Positions 50,642 through 59,051 of a stretch of 64,000 bases of DNA are shown here, piece by piece. The stretch lies in NCBI RefSeq assembly GCF_016403105.1, contig NZ_CP046155.1, positions 1,302,001 through 1,366,000 on the forward strand, read 5' to 3'. The stretch's first letter is position 1, and each line of letters opens with the position of its first letter. The translations under genes and the position numbers were made by a program. This stretch comes from Leptolyngbya sp. BL0902 (GTDB lineage Bacteria; Cyanobacteriota; Cyanobacteriia; Phormidesmidales; Phormidesmidaceae). The notes under the pieces were generated by a model that was not told where the DNA came from, did no database searches, and saw only the letters and a program-made list of their open reading frames with translations.

Positions 50642-52123
50642 TTAGTCCGCAGGGCCAAAGTATTGAGGCACAAAGCTGCCGTGCAGGCCGTAGGGCACAT
50701 GGTTAGAGAGCTTCAGTCGAGCGATGGGGCCAGCGCTGATCGCCTGGGCATCGAGGATCACCAGGTCGGAACAGCCCCGTTCGGCGTCGTACATCAGCAT
50801 CAGCACCCAGCCTTCATCTTCGGTGACGGCTCCGGGGCGGGGCACAAACAGGGGCTCTCCGGCAAAGCCACGGGGGGCCGCACTCCAGACGTCGGTTTTG
50901 CCCGTCTCGGCGTCCCATTTCAAGAGGGCTTGCAGGGGGGCGTTGCCCTGATCGGCGTGGGTGGTGCCGATGAACAGGTAGCGGTAGTCGCGGCCCATGT
51001 GGTCGGGGTGCAGGGTGGGAAATTCCACGCAGCGGGAAATTAGGGTTTCGACCTGGGCTGATTTCGCCGCCAAATCCACGGTAAACCGCCACAGTTGGCC
51101 AGCGGGTACTTTGTCGAAGTCCACCGTGCGGTAGTCGGCGCTGTCCTCCAGACTGGGGAAGCCGTCGTAGCACACCGAATCAATCACTAGCTGGCCGTCC
51201 CGCTCGAAGGCGTTGGCGTGGTGGAAGACAAAGCAGGGGTCGGTGTCGATCACCTGCATGGGGTCGGTGCCGTTGCGGGGAATGACCAGGATTTTGGTGG
51301 GCTGCTTGGGGTTGAACTGAATGCACTCCGCCGCCCCCTTAAAGCCCAGCAGGAAGGGCAATGGCCCAAAGCTGACGGGGTTTTGGAAGAAGATGGCGTA
51401 GTTGGGGGTGAGGGCAAAGTCGTGTAGGAAGGCAAAGCCGGGGATGGTGTGGCTGTGCTGGGCCAGGGCGTTACCTGCGGCGTCCAGTTCATACAGGGTG
51501 ATGGTGCTGGAAAGACCCGCCTTGGCGGCAAATCCCACCAGACGAGGTTCCCCGTGATGCCCTGGATCGACCCTGGGGTGGGCGGTAAAGGCTCCCTCTG
51601 GGGCGATGAGGCCGTTGAAGGTATCTAGCCCAAAGGTGTCTAGGGTGACGGGATCCAGTCGGTGGGGTGGGGCCGCTTCCCACAGCGCCAGCAGACGGTC
51701 GGCCCAGTAAATGATGTTGGTATTGGCGATATTTTTGATCTTTAGGTCAAAGGCATTGGCCAAGGGGCCACCGGGCTTTTGGGTACCAAACACGCCGCGA
51801 TAGAGGGGCTTTTTTGCCTGCTGCTCGGCCAGATACCCCGCCGTCCGCACAAAGCGGTTGCGGAAATAGGCCCGCCCATCCTTGATGGCAATGCTGCTAA
51901 TCATGCCGTCCCCATCGAAGGGGTGCTTCACCGGATAGCCTGCAATATCGAGCAGCCCCGGCCCGTTGCGAAACAGGGTGCCCTCTAGCTCGGTGGGGAT
52001 GGCTCCCTCAATATCGCTAATCCAATAGCTGTACTCGTTGGGCTGAGAGCGATAGCCGCTGCACCAGTCTTCGCGGGTGTAGGACTTGGCGTTGGCGGTG
52101 GGTTTGGGTTGGGTTGCGGTCAT
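50642..52123 (-). CDS. Carotenoid oxygenase (apocarotenoid 15,15'-oxygenase type)
   Basis: The 493-residue protein is a CCD/RPE65-family seven-bladed propeller. Its iron-binding His motifs can be seen in FTAHPRVDPG, IPGFAFLHDFALTPNYAIF, CFVFHHANAFERDGQLVID and the final YGLHGSFVPQ. Other family segments are YSYWISDIEGAIPTELEGTLFRNGPGLLDIAGYPVKHPFDGDGMI and FRNRFVRTAGYLAEQQA. The size and sequence resemble Synechocystis Diox1 (ACO), which cleaves apocarotenals to retinal. GAGG lies 9 bp before the ATG at 52123; a start at 52138 is less likely. Its neighbour upstream on the same strand is the BT1 transporter gene, separated by a dispersed repeat. Confidence 0.94.
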   Translation of the reverse strand: MTATQPKPTANAKSYTREDWCSGYRSQPNEYSYWISDIEGAIPTELEGTLFRNGPGLLDIAGYPVKHPFDGDGMISSIAIKDGRAYFRNRFVRTAGYLAEQQAKKPLYRGVFGTQKPGGPLANAFDLKIKNIANTNIIYWADRLLALWEAAPPHRLDPVTLDTFGLDTFNGLIAPEGAFTAHPRVDPGHHGEPRLVGFAAKAGLSSTITLYELDAAGNALAQHSHTIPGFAFLHDFALTPNYAIFFQNPVSFGPLPFLLGFKGAAECIQFNPKQPTKILVIPRNGTDPMQVIDTDPCFVFHHANAFERDGQLVIDSVCYDGFPSLEDSADYRTVDFDKVPAGQLWRFTVDLAAKSAQVETLISRCVEFPTLHPDHMGRDYRYLFIGTTHADQGNAPLQALLKWDAETGKTDVWSAAPRGFAGEPLFVPRPGAVTEDEGWVLMLMYDAERGCSDLVILDAQAISAGPIARLKLSNHVPYGLHGSFVPQYFGPAD

Positions 52124-52159
52124 GGTAAGACACCTCATAGATCTGAAAATTGGGGGAGG

Positions 52160-52255
52160 CCCTCACCCCCAGCCCCTCTCCCAATTTGGGAGAGGGGAGC
52201 CGGAAAGTCCTTCAAAGTACCTCTCCCAGCTTGGGAGAGGGATTTAGGGTGAGGG
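52160..52255. repeat. Dispersed palindromic repeat, copy B
   Basis: This copy begins CCCTCACCCCCAGCCCCTCT at 52160, has a perfect CTCTCCCAATTTGGGAGAG hairpin, then GGAGCCGGAAAGTCC. A second hairpin, CTCTCCCAGCTTGGGAGAG, follows, with GATTTAGGGTGAGGGC at the end. It corresponds closely to copy A at 41501-41621. It lies in the gap between two minus-strand genes and may act as a terminator or a mobile repeat. Confidence 0.85.
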
Positions 52256-52274
52256 CAAAGACGATGCTTTTCAA

Positions 52275-53669
52275 CTAAACCGAGGCCGTTTCTTGGTCGG
52301 GGGCGGTGGGGGGCGATTCCGCTGGGGATTGCCAGAGAATTTGGGCCTCTTCGGTGCCCTCGCCCTGGGAGGAGGTGTTGGGCAGCAGAAACAGCAGGGG
52401 CAGGGGCAGCAGGGTGGTGAGGTTGGTAATCAGCACCAGTTGCCAGAGGTGGTCGAAGTTGGTTTCCGTCACGCCCAGCCAGTGGGTGAGGACGGCCCCC
52501 AATTCGTGGGAGACCAGCCCCGCCAGGTTCAAAATCGACATCAGCAGGGCGAATAGGGTGGCCTCGACCCCCGGTGGGCACAGCCGCGCCGACAGCACCA
52601 GCACGGGCATGAAGGCGATTTCCCCCATCACCGTTAGCACCAGGCTGTCGCCCAGGCTAAACCACTGGTCATCAATGCCGAGGCTGCGGTTGGCGTGGGT
52701 GACGAGCAACAGCATCGACATCCCCAGCACACTCGACAGCACCGTTGACCAGGCAAAAATGGTGCGGAAGGGCACCGTTCGCAAAAACCGCTGAAATACC
52801 CAAATGCCCAGCAGCGCCGCCACACTCGTCACCAGCCGCACCCGCCCCAGAAACTCCGGCTGAAAGCCGAGGTCGTTGGTGGTGAAGAAGAAAAAGGCCG
52901 CATCGGCGGTGGGGGTCGCCTGCCACAGGAACAGGAACAGCGCTGGCATCCAGATCGCCCGTTGACGCACCGCCTGCCACAGTTGCCCCATCTGCCCCCG
53001 CATCACCGACCAGGTGGGCGATTCCTGCACGGGTTCTTCCTGGATAATCCAGGCCACCAGGGAGACAATCAGCGGAAAGGTTGCGGTGATACCAAACACC
53101 GTGCGGGTGCTGACCTGCTCTAGCAACAGGCCACCCAGGTAGGCCGTCATCAGCCCGCCCACCGCCGAAGCGCCCCAGGCCAAGGATTGCAACGTGCCTG
53201 CCTCGCCCTGGGATTCGCCCCGTGCCCGTTCCACCACCAGAGAATCGACAATCACGTCGCTGATGGCCACGGAAAGGGAACTGAGGGTAATCGCCAAAAT
53301 TGCTGCCCAGCCCGACTGCACCACCGTGGCCAGGGCCAGCCATGCCGCCGCCCCCAACAACCCCGACAGCAGCAGGTAAGGCCGCCGCCGATAGCCCCCA
53401 ATGGGCAACCCATCGGAAATGAAGCCAAACAGCGGCTTAATCGTCCAGGGCAGGGCCGCAATCCCCGTCAGCGCCGCCACTTCGGCGGGAGACAGGCCCA
53501 GGTCATCCTTGAGGAAAAAGCTGACCGCCAGCCGCGCCAACCCCAAAATGCCCTGCACGAAGTAGACCATCAAAATGGCCACCAGTTCGGAGGTGAGGGG
53601 TTGCCCCTGGAGAATCCGGTTCTCTAGGAAGCCTTTGATGCCCCCAGAGGACGATGACGATACAGCCAT
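52275..53669 (-). CDS. Folate/biopterin (BT1) family MFS transporter
   Basis: The 464-residue protein has about twelve membrane helices and the BT1/FBT signature: ELVAILMVYFVQGILGLARLAVSFFLKDDLGLSPAEVAALTGIAALPWTIKPLFGFISDGLPIGGYRRRPYLLLSGLLGA. It continues with AISDVIVDSLVVERARGES, then TLQSLAWGASAVGGLMTAYLGGLLLEQVSTRTVFGI. Cyanobacterial Slr0642 and its plastid relative transport folates and pterins; specificity here is inference. The start at 53669 (MAVSSSSSGG) is chosen over 53681. It lies upstream of the carotenoid oxygenase gene with a repeat between. Confidence 0.93.
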   Translation of the reverse strand: MAVSSSSSGGIKGFLENRILQGQPLTSELVAILMVYFVQGILGLARLAVSFFLKDDLGLSPAEVAALTGIAALPWTIKPLFGFISDGLPIGGYRRRPYLLLSGLLGAAAWLALATVVQSGWAAILAITLSSLSVAISDVIVDSLVVERARGESQGEAGTLQSLAWGASAVGGLMTAYLGGLLLEQVSTRTVFGITATFPLIVSLVAWIIQEEPVQESPTWSVMRGQMGQLWQAVRQRAIWMPALFLFLWQATPTADAAFFFFTTNDLGFQPEFLGRVRLVTSVAALLGIWVFQRFLRTVPFRTIFAWSTVLSSVLGMSMLLLVTHANRSLGIDDQWFSLGDSLVLTVMGEIAFMPVLVLSARLCPPGVEATLFALLMSILNLAGLVSHELGAVLTHWLGVTETNFDHLWQLVLITNLTTLLPLPLLFLLPNTSSQGEGTEEAQILWQSPAESPPTAPDQETASV

Positions 53670-53876
53670 AGATGAGCACAATCCTTGACAGCCTGTGATC
53701 CGCCAACATTAAGAAATGTCAACGCTGTCTTTTATCATAGCCCGTCCCCCAAAAGTCCGCAGAGCCTGGGGATTAGGGGGTGATGGGGCTGCGTCCTACA
53801 GTCCTATGGGCTAGGTCGGTTCTGGATAGCATGGGATTACCATTGCTGAGAACTAGGGGCAATTCAAGAATGAACG

Positions 53877-54362
53877 CTAGTTTTGCAAGGGTGAAGTGCC
53901 TAGCCGATAAACCCCCCAAGACAGCCCAAAACCTAGCAGCGCCAGCAGCACCATACAGAACCAGGTTTTGCGGTTGGAAAATTGAGCAATCAGCATATCA
54001 ACGCGGGTCAGCAGCGTGGCTGCCACCAACATCAACAGGCAGGCAACCAACCGAAATCGCGTGACTGCCGCCATCGCCAAGGACGCCGTAAGTAAAGCCA
54101 GCACAACATAGCCTAGGTCTGACCGAAATCCTTGGATCAAAATGCGGCGACAGGGTTTCCAGCAGATGGTGCAGAGCGCTGCAAAGACCGCTGTACAACC
54201 AAGGCTCACGCCCCAGACCAGCAGGGACGCCGAACTCTGAAATAAAAAACCGCCATAGGTCATGTAGGAGGCCATCATCAACACCGAGGATAGCCAAGGG
54301 CTTGTGGCCTGCTGGGGAGGAGGCACTGAGTTTACCGATGAATTCCTAGCCGACCGTTTCAT
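53877..54362 (-). CDS. Hypothetical membrane protein
   Basis: The 161-residue protein has a short hydrophilic start (KRSARNSSVNSVPPPQQATSPWL) and four hydrophobic helices: SVLMMASYMTYGGFLFQ; LLVWGVSLGCTAVFAALCTICW; LGYVVLALLTASLAMAAVTRFRLVACLLMLVAATLL; WFCMVLLALLGFGLSWGVYRL. No family is recognised and no catalytic motif is seen. Cys-rich CTICWKPCRRILIQGFRSD is the longest loop. The ORF fills its space and has a normal base pattern, so it is probably a real gene, but the start is uncertain. Confidence 0.72.
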   Translation of the reverse strand: MKRSARNSSVNSVPPPQQATSPWLSSVLMMASYMTYGGFLFQSSASLLVWGVSLGCTAVFAALCTICWKPCRRILIQGFRSDLGYVVLALLTASLAMAAVTRFRLVACLLMLVAATLLTRVDMLIAQFSNRKTWFCMVLLALLGFGLSWGVYRLGTSPLQN

Positions 54363-54449
54363 GACCGATGGTGGTGAGATGCCTAGACGTAAGGGGACGT
54401 TTTTGATCTCCCCAAGCCCCTCCCAGCAGTCTACACCACCGCAACGGGA

Positions 54450-54477
54450 AGCCCGCCCCCCAAACGGGAAGCGGGCT
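54450..54477. terminator. Hairpin between two minus-strand genes
   Basis: AGCCCGC (54450-54456) and GCGGGCT (54471-54477) form a perfect 7-bp stem with a 14-nt loop, downstream of the peroxiredoxin gene. No T-run follows on the minus strand, so terminator function is a weak call. Nothing else is seen in the 239-bp gap. Confidence 0.3.
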
Positions 54478-54601
54478 AAACGACGCAGGGAACGACCAAC
54501 GAATCAGGGCTGACCTTGCTTGAGCGCGTTGCGCTGACCAGAGCGAGGCCACCGCCCTTTAGATGAGAAACAAGTGATCCAATCAACGAGGGAGAGGAAA
54601 A

Positions 54602-55174
54602 CTAGCCCACGAAGGCCAAGCGAGGCTCGGACACACCAGCGGACTCGGTACCCTTCAGGTAGGCCAGCATGGTGTCGGCGTCGGAAACCTCAAAGGGGTC
54701 GATGGGGCAGTTGTCGCCGAAATCGGGCTCCACGAAGATCTTCTCGATGTTGCCATCGTTGACCAGCATGGAGTAGCGCCAGGAGCGCATCCCGAAGCCC
54801 AGGTTAGACTTGTCTACCAGCATGCCCATCTTGCGGGTAAATTCGCCGTTGCCGTCGGGCAGCAGGAAGACGTTCTTAGCGCCGATTTTCAGACCCCACT
54901 GGAACATCACGAAGGCATCGTTTACAGACACACAGATGATGGTGTCAACGCCTTGGGCCTTGAACTCTTCGTAGAGTTCTTCGTAGCGGGGCAGGTGGTT
55001 GGAGGAGCAGGTGGGGGTGAAAGCACCGGGTAGGGAGAACACCACCACTTTCTTGCCACCAAAGATATCTTGGGTGGTCAGATCTTGCCAGCGGTAGGGA
55101 TTAGAGCCGCCCACAGACTCGTCCCGTACACGGGTCTTGAACACCACATCAGGCACACGTTCGATAACGGACAT
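54602..55174 (-). CDS. Type II peroxiredoxin (Prx5-like)
   Basis: The 190-residue thiol peroxidase reduces H2O2 and organic peroxides. The peroxidatic Cys56 lies in [22 protein letters not shown]. Further family segments are [90 protein letters not shown], with a second Cys. It resembles Synechocystis Sll1621, which is also divergently paired with a PerR gene (slr1738). The intergenic region with two palindromes is probably the regulatory site for peroxide induction. It lacks a glutaredoxin domain. Confidence 0.96.
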   Translation of the reverse strand: MSVIERVPDVVFKTRVRDESVGGSNPYRWQDLTTQDIFGGKKVVVFSLPGAFTPTCSSNHLPRYEELYEEFKAQGVDTIICVSVNDAFVMFQWGLKIGAKNVFLLPDGNGEFTRKMGMLVDKSNLGFGMRSWRYSMLVNDGNIEKIFVEPDFGDNCPIDPFEVSDADTMLAYLKGTESAGVSEPRLAFVG

Positions 55175-55296
55175 AGTTTACCTCTTAAGCAATACTGAAC
55201 TGCGTTTCCAGCCTCGGCTGTTCGGAAGCTTGGATGCATGGCACTCCCCTACGACAGACCAGCACGAGCGGGCTGTAAGGTGAGCCAACCAAGCTC

Positions 55297-55319
55297 TAAA
55301 TCAGAATAGTTCTGATTTA
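55297..55319. promoter_or_regulatory. PerR/Fur-type box in the prx-perR intergenic region
   Basis: TAAATCAGAA-TAG-TTCTGATTTA is a perfect 10-bp inverted repeat with a 3-nt centre. It lies about 120 bp upstream of the peroxiredoxin start, in the divergent intergenic region. Its palindromic, AT-rich form is consistent with a Fur-family operator. The link to PerR is by context. Confidence 0.6.
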
Positions 55320-55326
55320 AGAATTT

Positions 55327-55352
55327 TTCAATAAGCATAATCACTTATTGAA
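55327..55352. promoter_or_regulatory. Second palindrome in the prx-perR intergenic region
   Basis: TTCAATAAG and CTTATTGAA form a perfect 9-bp inverted repeat with an 8-nt centre (CATAATCA), 7 bp from the first palindrome. It is a second candidate operator or a promoter element for one of the two genes. The remainder of the 305-bp region shows no other feature. Confidence 0.5.
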
Positions 55353-55480
55353 CTGACCGTATCTTAGACCACTGACGCTCCTAAGTAAACGTGTTACTGT
55401 ATTAGGTGTCGTGATAGGCACCAACGGTAAAAGGGGAAGTTCTCCCCTCAGACAAACGCCTGGGCTGGAGATAGGTGGCA

Positions 55481-55903
55481 ATGCAGCAACACAGTGAGGA
55501 AATTGTTCAAACGCTGAAGGCTAAAGGGCTGCGGGTAACGCCCCAGCGCTTTGCGGTGTATGCCAACCTGCTCAGCCGCTACGACCACCCCACCGCCGAA
55601 GACATCCTTGGCGATCTCAATCAAGACGCCCCTACGTCTTCTCAAGCGACGGTGTACAGTTCCTTACAAGCCCTGCGCGGAGTTGGCCTCGTGCGAGAGG
55701 TGCTGCTGGAGGAAGGCGTTCGTCGCTACGATGCCAACGTCGATCCCCACCATCATTTCCGCTGCAAAACCTGTGGAGCCATCGCCGATATTCCCTGGCA
55801 AGCCCTATCCCACATTGATCTCAATCACCTCAATCCTCACTGGCAAGTTGATGGCTATGAAGTGACTGTCCACGGCGTTTGCAGCCATTGCCAAGTGGAT
55901 TAA
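55481..55903 (+). CDS. perR: Peroxide-responsive Fur-family regulator (PerR)
   Basis: The 140-residue protein has an N-terminal winged helix (LKAKGLRVTPQRFAVYANLLSRYDHPTAEDILGDLNQDAPTSSQATVYSSLQALRGVGLV) and a C-terminal dimerisation/metal-binding domain. The sensory site reads RRYDANVDPHHHF: Asp84 sits where B. subtilis PerR has Asp85, and His90-His92 follow. The structural zinc site has CKTCG and CSHCQ. The match with Asp rather than Glu favours PerR over classical Fur. It is divergent from the peroxiredoxin gene, as in Synechocystis slr1738/sll1621. The start at 55481 is chosen; a GTG at 55475 is possible. Confidence 0.9.
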   Translation: MQQHSEEIVQTLKAKGLRVTPQRFAVYANLLSRYDHPTAEDILGDLNQDAPTSSQATVYSSLQALRGVGLVREVLLEEGVRRYDANVDPHHHFRCKTCGAIADIPWQALSHIDLNHLNPHWQVDGYEVTVHGVCSHCQVD

Positions 55904-55996
55904 TCGTTGCGGTGGCAGTCTAGATTCATTCCAGATTCACTGTGTTAGCCTTTCCGCAGATTTCCCAGAATGCAGAAAAGTCATCATCATCAACAC

Positions 55997-56142
55997 AGCA
56001 GAAGCTGATTGACTGACAAAACTTGCTAAAACCCACATCCGTCAAAGGGTCAGGAAACCTGACCCCTCCATGAACCCAGGGCTGTAGGGGCGCGGTTTTC
56101 TCGCCCGAAGCAGAATCTTTTGTCAGTCAACCAGCAGCAGAA
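55997..56142. mobile_element. MITE-like element, 132 bp, with terminal inverted repeats and target duplication
   Basis: The element spans 56004-56135. GCTGATTGACTGACAAAA (left, 56004-56021) and the complement of the right end, GCTGGTTGACTGACAAAA (56118-56135), match at 17 of 18 positions. A perfect 8-bp hairpin, GGGTCAGG-AAA-CCTGACCC, lies in the middle (56047-56065). Directly outside both ends is the same 7-mer AGCAGAA (55997-56003 and 56136-56142), consistent with a target-site duplication. It carries no gene and would need a transposase from elsewhere. Confidence 0.75.
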
Positions 56143-56643
56143 GTGGTCGTTGAGTTTTGCTGACAGACTTGTCATCGCCATCAGACTCGCTGGGATGCTT
56201 TTAAGACTATTCGTCGGTGCGCTGCCTTTTCCCTACCTTTGCCTGCTATGGAGACCGGGAGTTTCCCGCTCGCCTCTTCCCCAAAATAGTCTGGAGTATT
56301 GATGTATACTGAGTCACGTTTAAGGAAATAGCTCCCATAGACGTTCATCTGGATACCTTGCGGAATGTTCTCCACGTAGCCGTTGAGCCATGTAACCAGG
56401 GCGGAAGCCACATCGTTTTAGGGAATCAATAGCCGAATGAAGCTATTTAAGCGATCAGCCTATAGATTGAGGAAGCTTGATATTCTAAAATGGCCTATTT
56501 GCTTACTTCTCTAGTGAGGAGAACTTGTCTCCAAAAGCCTGAGAATTCATTTGGCATCTAATCCACAATCTAAACGATGGTTTTCAAAGGGAACCCTAGC
56601 TTAGAATTATCTGCCGACCCTAATCTGAGATCGATATAGCTCT
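56143..56643. other. No recognised gene
   Basis: Between the MITE and the glycosyltransferase there is a 500-bp stretch of AT-richer DNA. A short minus-strand ORF at 56181-56411 (VASALVTWLNGYVENIPQGIQ at its start) has no family that I recognise and no clear Shine-Dalgarno. The last 100 bp presumably hold the glycosyltransferase promoter. Confidence 0.5.
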
Positions 56644-57807
56644 ATGACTAAAAAACTACTTATGATTGTTAATGTGGACTGGTTTTTCCTGTCCCATCGC
56701 TTACCTATTGCCCTAGGGGCGATAGAAGCTGGCTATGAAGTCCACATTGCCACAGGCATTACCAATTGTCTTCAAGAGATGCAGTCCTATGGCTTGAGGG
56801 TTCACCCCATTATCCTGACGCGGGGAGATACGAGCGTTGCTAAAACTCTCATCTTGGGGGCTCAAATTTTAAAGCTTCTGAGTACCTTAAAGCCCGATAT
56901 TTTGCACCTAGTTACTATCAAACCCGTCTTGATCGGCGGAATTTTAGCGCGACTCTGCCGAACGCCCAGCGTCGTTTCTGCTATTTCTGGGCTAGGCTTC
57001 ACCTTTACCGATAAGAGCACTAAGGCTAACTTGATTAAGCGACTGGTCAGCTATTTGTATCAGCAAGCTTTTGGCCATAAAAACTTGCAGGTCATTGTAC
57101 AAAATAGCAACGATCTCGTGACGCTTCAGAAGATAACAAAATTGCCGGAACAGCGCTTTACGCTACTACCTGGCTCTGGAATTGATTTGAAAAAATTCTA
57201 TCCCCAGCCCTATCCTACAGGTAAGCCAATTGTGATGCTGGCTAGTCGTATGCTAATGAGTAAGGGCGTTCAGGAGTTTGTTGAAGCGGCAAGGTATCTA
57301 TCTCAAGAAAAAGAAGTCGATGCCCGATTTGTTTTGGTTGGTTCACCTGATCCGTATAATCCAACGTCTTTAACTGAAGAACAGCTTATCCACTGGCAAC
57401 AGGAAAGCATTATTGAATGGTGGGGGCACCGCACTGATATGGCCGCCACGATCAACGAGGCCCATATAATTGTCCTTCCAAGCAGCTATGGAGAAGGCTT
57501 ACCTAAGGTTCTCATTGAAGCGGCGGCTTGTGGGCGTCCCATTGTCACCACGAACATACCGGGATGCCGTGATGCGATTGAGGCTAACGTCACGGGTTTC
57601 CTGGTTCCAGTCAAAGATGTTGATGCCCTGGCCGCCGCGATGGAAAGCTTGATTTTAGATCCACAGCAACGGGCCAGTATGGGTCAGGCTGGACGCCAGA
57701 GAGCGGAAGCCTACTTTGCCATTGAGGACATCGTTGCGGCCCACCTTCGGATCTACAGCGAGATGTATCGTTCGGCTAATTTGACAACACAAGCACCTAA
57801 ACTTTAG
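56644..57807 (+). CDS. GT4-family glycosyltransferase
   Basis: The 387-residue protein has a GT-B fold. The N-terminal domain reads LLMIVNVDWFFLSHRLPIALGAIEAGYEVHIATG, PDILHLVTIKPVLIGGILARL. The C-terminal donor-binding domain reads FTLLPGSGIDLKKFYP, IVMLASRMLMSKGVQEFVEAARYL, RFVLVGSPD, and the EX7E motif in PSSYGEGLPKVLIEAAACGRPIVTTNIPGCRDAI. This matches capsule/O-antigen type transferases. The next gene, 23 bp downstream, is an NAD-dependent epimerase, so the pair probably acts in making a surface polysaccharide. Lower GC than neighbours hints at exchange, common for such loci. Confidence 0.93.
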   Translation: MTKKLLMIVNVDWFFLSHRLPIALGAIEAGYEVHIATGITNCLQEMQSYGLRVHPIILTRGDTSVAKTLILGAQILKLLSTLKPDILHLVTIKPVLIGGILARLCRTPSVVSAISGLGFTFTDKSTKANLIKRLVSYLYQQAFGHKNLQVIVQNSNDLVTLQKITKLPEQRFTLLPGSGIDLKKFYPQPYPTGKPIVMLASRMLMSKGVQEFVEAARYLSQEKEVDARFVLVGSPDPYNPTSLTEEQLIHWQQESIIEWWGHRTDMAATINEAHIIVLPSSYGEGLPKVLIEAAACGRPIVTTNIPGCRDAIEANVTGFLVPVKDVDALAAAMESLILDPQQRASMGQAGRQRAEAYFAIEDIVAAHLRIYSEMYRSANLTTQAPKL

Positions 57808-57830
57808 CCCTAATCTAAGTCAGATTTGCC

Positions 57831-58784
57831 ATGAACATTCTTGTAACTGGTGCTAACGGTTTTGTGGGCAGTGCCCTTTGTGATCATTTGCTCCAATCCA
57901 GTGAATATCATCTTTTTGCAGCCCTGCGCCGCCTTCCGTCCCAGCTTCCCCCCGGCCTTACCCCGCTGCCCATCACTGACTTCAGTGACCTGACCCCTCA
58001 CCTTCACCAAATCGACGTCATTGTGCATTTGGCTGCCCGTGTTCACCAAATGCAGGACACCGCCGCCGACCCCCTTGCCGAATTTCGAGCGGTTAATACC
58101 ACCGCCACGGCCAACCTTGCCCAGGCGGCTGCCCAAGCCGGAGTCCGTCGCTTTATCTACCTCAGTTCGATTAAGGTCAACGGTGAATTCACTCCAATGG
58201 GTCAGCCCTTCGCCGCCCAGGATGTTCCTCATCCTCAAGATCCCTACGGCATTTCCAAAGCGGAAGCCGAAATCCAACTTCGCTCCATTGCCCAAACGAC
58301 CGGAATGGAAGTTGTCATAATTCGTCCTCCCCTAATCTATGGCCCTGGTGTCAAGGCTAACTTCCTGTCAATGATGCGCTGGCTAGATAAAGGCTATCCC
58401 CTACCCCTCGGCGCTATCCACAACCGTCGTAGCCTATTGGCGCTCTCCAACCTCGTTGATTTAATCATCACCTGTCTCACCCACCCTGCCGCTGCCAACC
58501 AGACCTTCCTCGCCAGTGACGATGAAGATCTCTCGACCACCGACCTGCTCAGACGCCTTGCCAAGGCCCTAAAGAAGCCTGCTCGACTCATTCCAGTACC
58601 GATGCCGCTCCTCCAAGCCGCTGCTCAGATTATCGGTAAGCCTGCCCTTGCCCAGCGGTTATGCGGCTCATTGCAGGTGGATATCAGCAAAACCCAAGCC
58701 TTGCTGGGCTGGACACCCCCTGTCAGTGTTGATCAAGGTTTGAGCATAACCGCTCAACACTTCCAACAATCACAACGGCAGTAA
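57831..58784 (+). CDS. NAD-dependent epimerase/dehydratase (extended SDR)
   Basis: The 317-residue protein has the Rossmann start ILVTGANGFVGSALCDHLLQ (GxxGxxG) and VDVIVHLAARVHQMQD. The catalytic YxxxK in DPYGISKAEAEIQL is preceded by the Ser of YLSSIKVNGE. VVIIRPPLIYGPGVKANFLSMMRWLDKG is the substrate-binding region. It belongs to the group acting on UDP-sugars (UDP-glucose 4-epimerase-like), and the closest patterns are epimerases linked to polyprenol-phosphate sugar transferases. It is likely co-transcribed with the upstream glycosyltransferase. Final substrate not decidable. Confidence 0.92.
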   Translation: MNILVTGANGFVGSALCDHLLQSSEYHLFAALRRLPSQLPPGLTPLPITDFSDLTPHLHQIDVIVHLAARVHQMQDTAADPLAEFRAVNTTATANLAQAAAQAGVRRFIYLSSIKVNGEFTPMGQPFAAQDVPHPQDPYGISKAEAEIQLRSIAQTTGMEVVIIRPPLIYGPGVKANFLSMMRWLDKGYPLPLGAIHNRRSLLALSNLVDLIITCLTHPAAANQTFLASDDEDLSTTDLLRRLAKALKKPARLIPVPMPLLQAAAQIIGKPALAQRLCGSLQVDISKTQALLGWTPPVSVDQGLSITAQHFQQSQRQ

Positions 58785-58786
58785 TC

Positions 58787-58863
58787 ATCTACCAAGATCT
58801 GCTGCTTCACCACCCTCCAAGCCTTCGGCTATGGGCGGAGCACTGCGACAGATCTTGGTAGAT
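58787..58863. repeat. Long perfect inverted repeat (hairpin)
   Basis: ATCTACCAAGATCTG (58787-58801) and CAGATCTTGGTAGAT (58849-58863) are perfect 15-bp complements around a 47-nt loop that contains GCCTTCGGC. It starts just after the epimerase stop. TAGATCGCAAA at its right edge is complemented by TTTGCGATCTA at 58992-59002, so the hairpin and the adjoining copy C repeat form one larger palindromic patch. Confidence 0.8.
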
Positions 58864-58911
58864 CGCAAACCTGCTCTTTTGCCATGATCCAGCCTACCCG
58901 GCGGGACGAAA

Positions 58912-58980
58912 TCTCTCTCCCAGGTTGGGAGAGGGACTTTGTAGCGCTTCCGGCTCCCCTCTCCATCCTGGGGGGTAAGA
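58912..58980. repeat. Dispersed palindromic repeat, copy C (partial, inverted)
   Basis: CTCTCTCCCAGGTTGGGAGAG followed by GGACTTTG, CGCTTCCGGCTCCCCTCTCC and CCTGGGGGG is the reverse complement of the central part of copies A and B. It lacks the CCCTCACCCC/GTGAGGG ends. It lies between the epimerase gene and the DUF2281 gene. Confidence 0.75.
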
Positions 58981-59013
58981 GATGCGGGGACTTTGCGATC
59001 TACTGATCCTGAG

Positions 59014-59038
59014 CGTTAAAATTGCGGCATCCAGCCTT
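59014..59038 (+). repeat. 25-bp direct repeat, left copy (shared promoter-like sequence)
   Basis: A 25-bp sequence (CGTTAAAAT, two bases, CGGCAT, one base, CAGCCTT) matches the sequence at 60005-60029 at 22 of 25 positions. It contains TAAAAT, a possible -10 element, and stands 13 bp before the DUF2281 ATG. The two copies bracket the toxin-antitoxin patch. Confidence 0.65.
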
Positions 59039-59051
59039 TTCGCAGATTCCT

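Noticed and set aside
56181-56411. 76-residue minus-strand ORF
   Set aside because: No recognised family, GTG start without a Shine-Dalgarno, overlapping another short ORF; cannot be supported as a gene.
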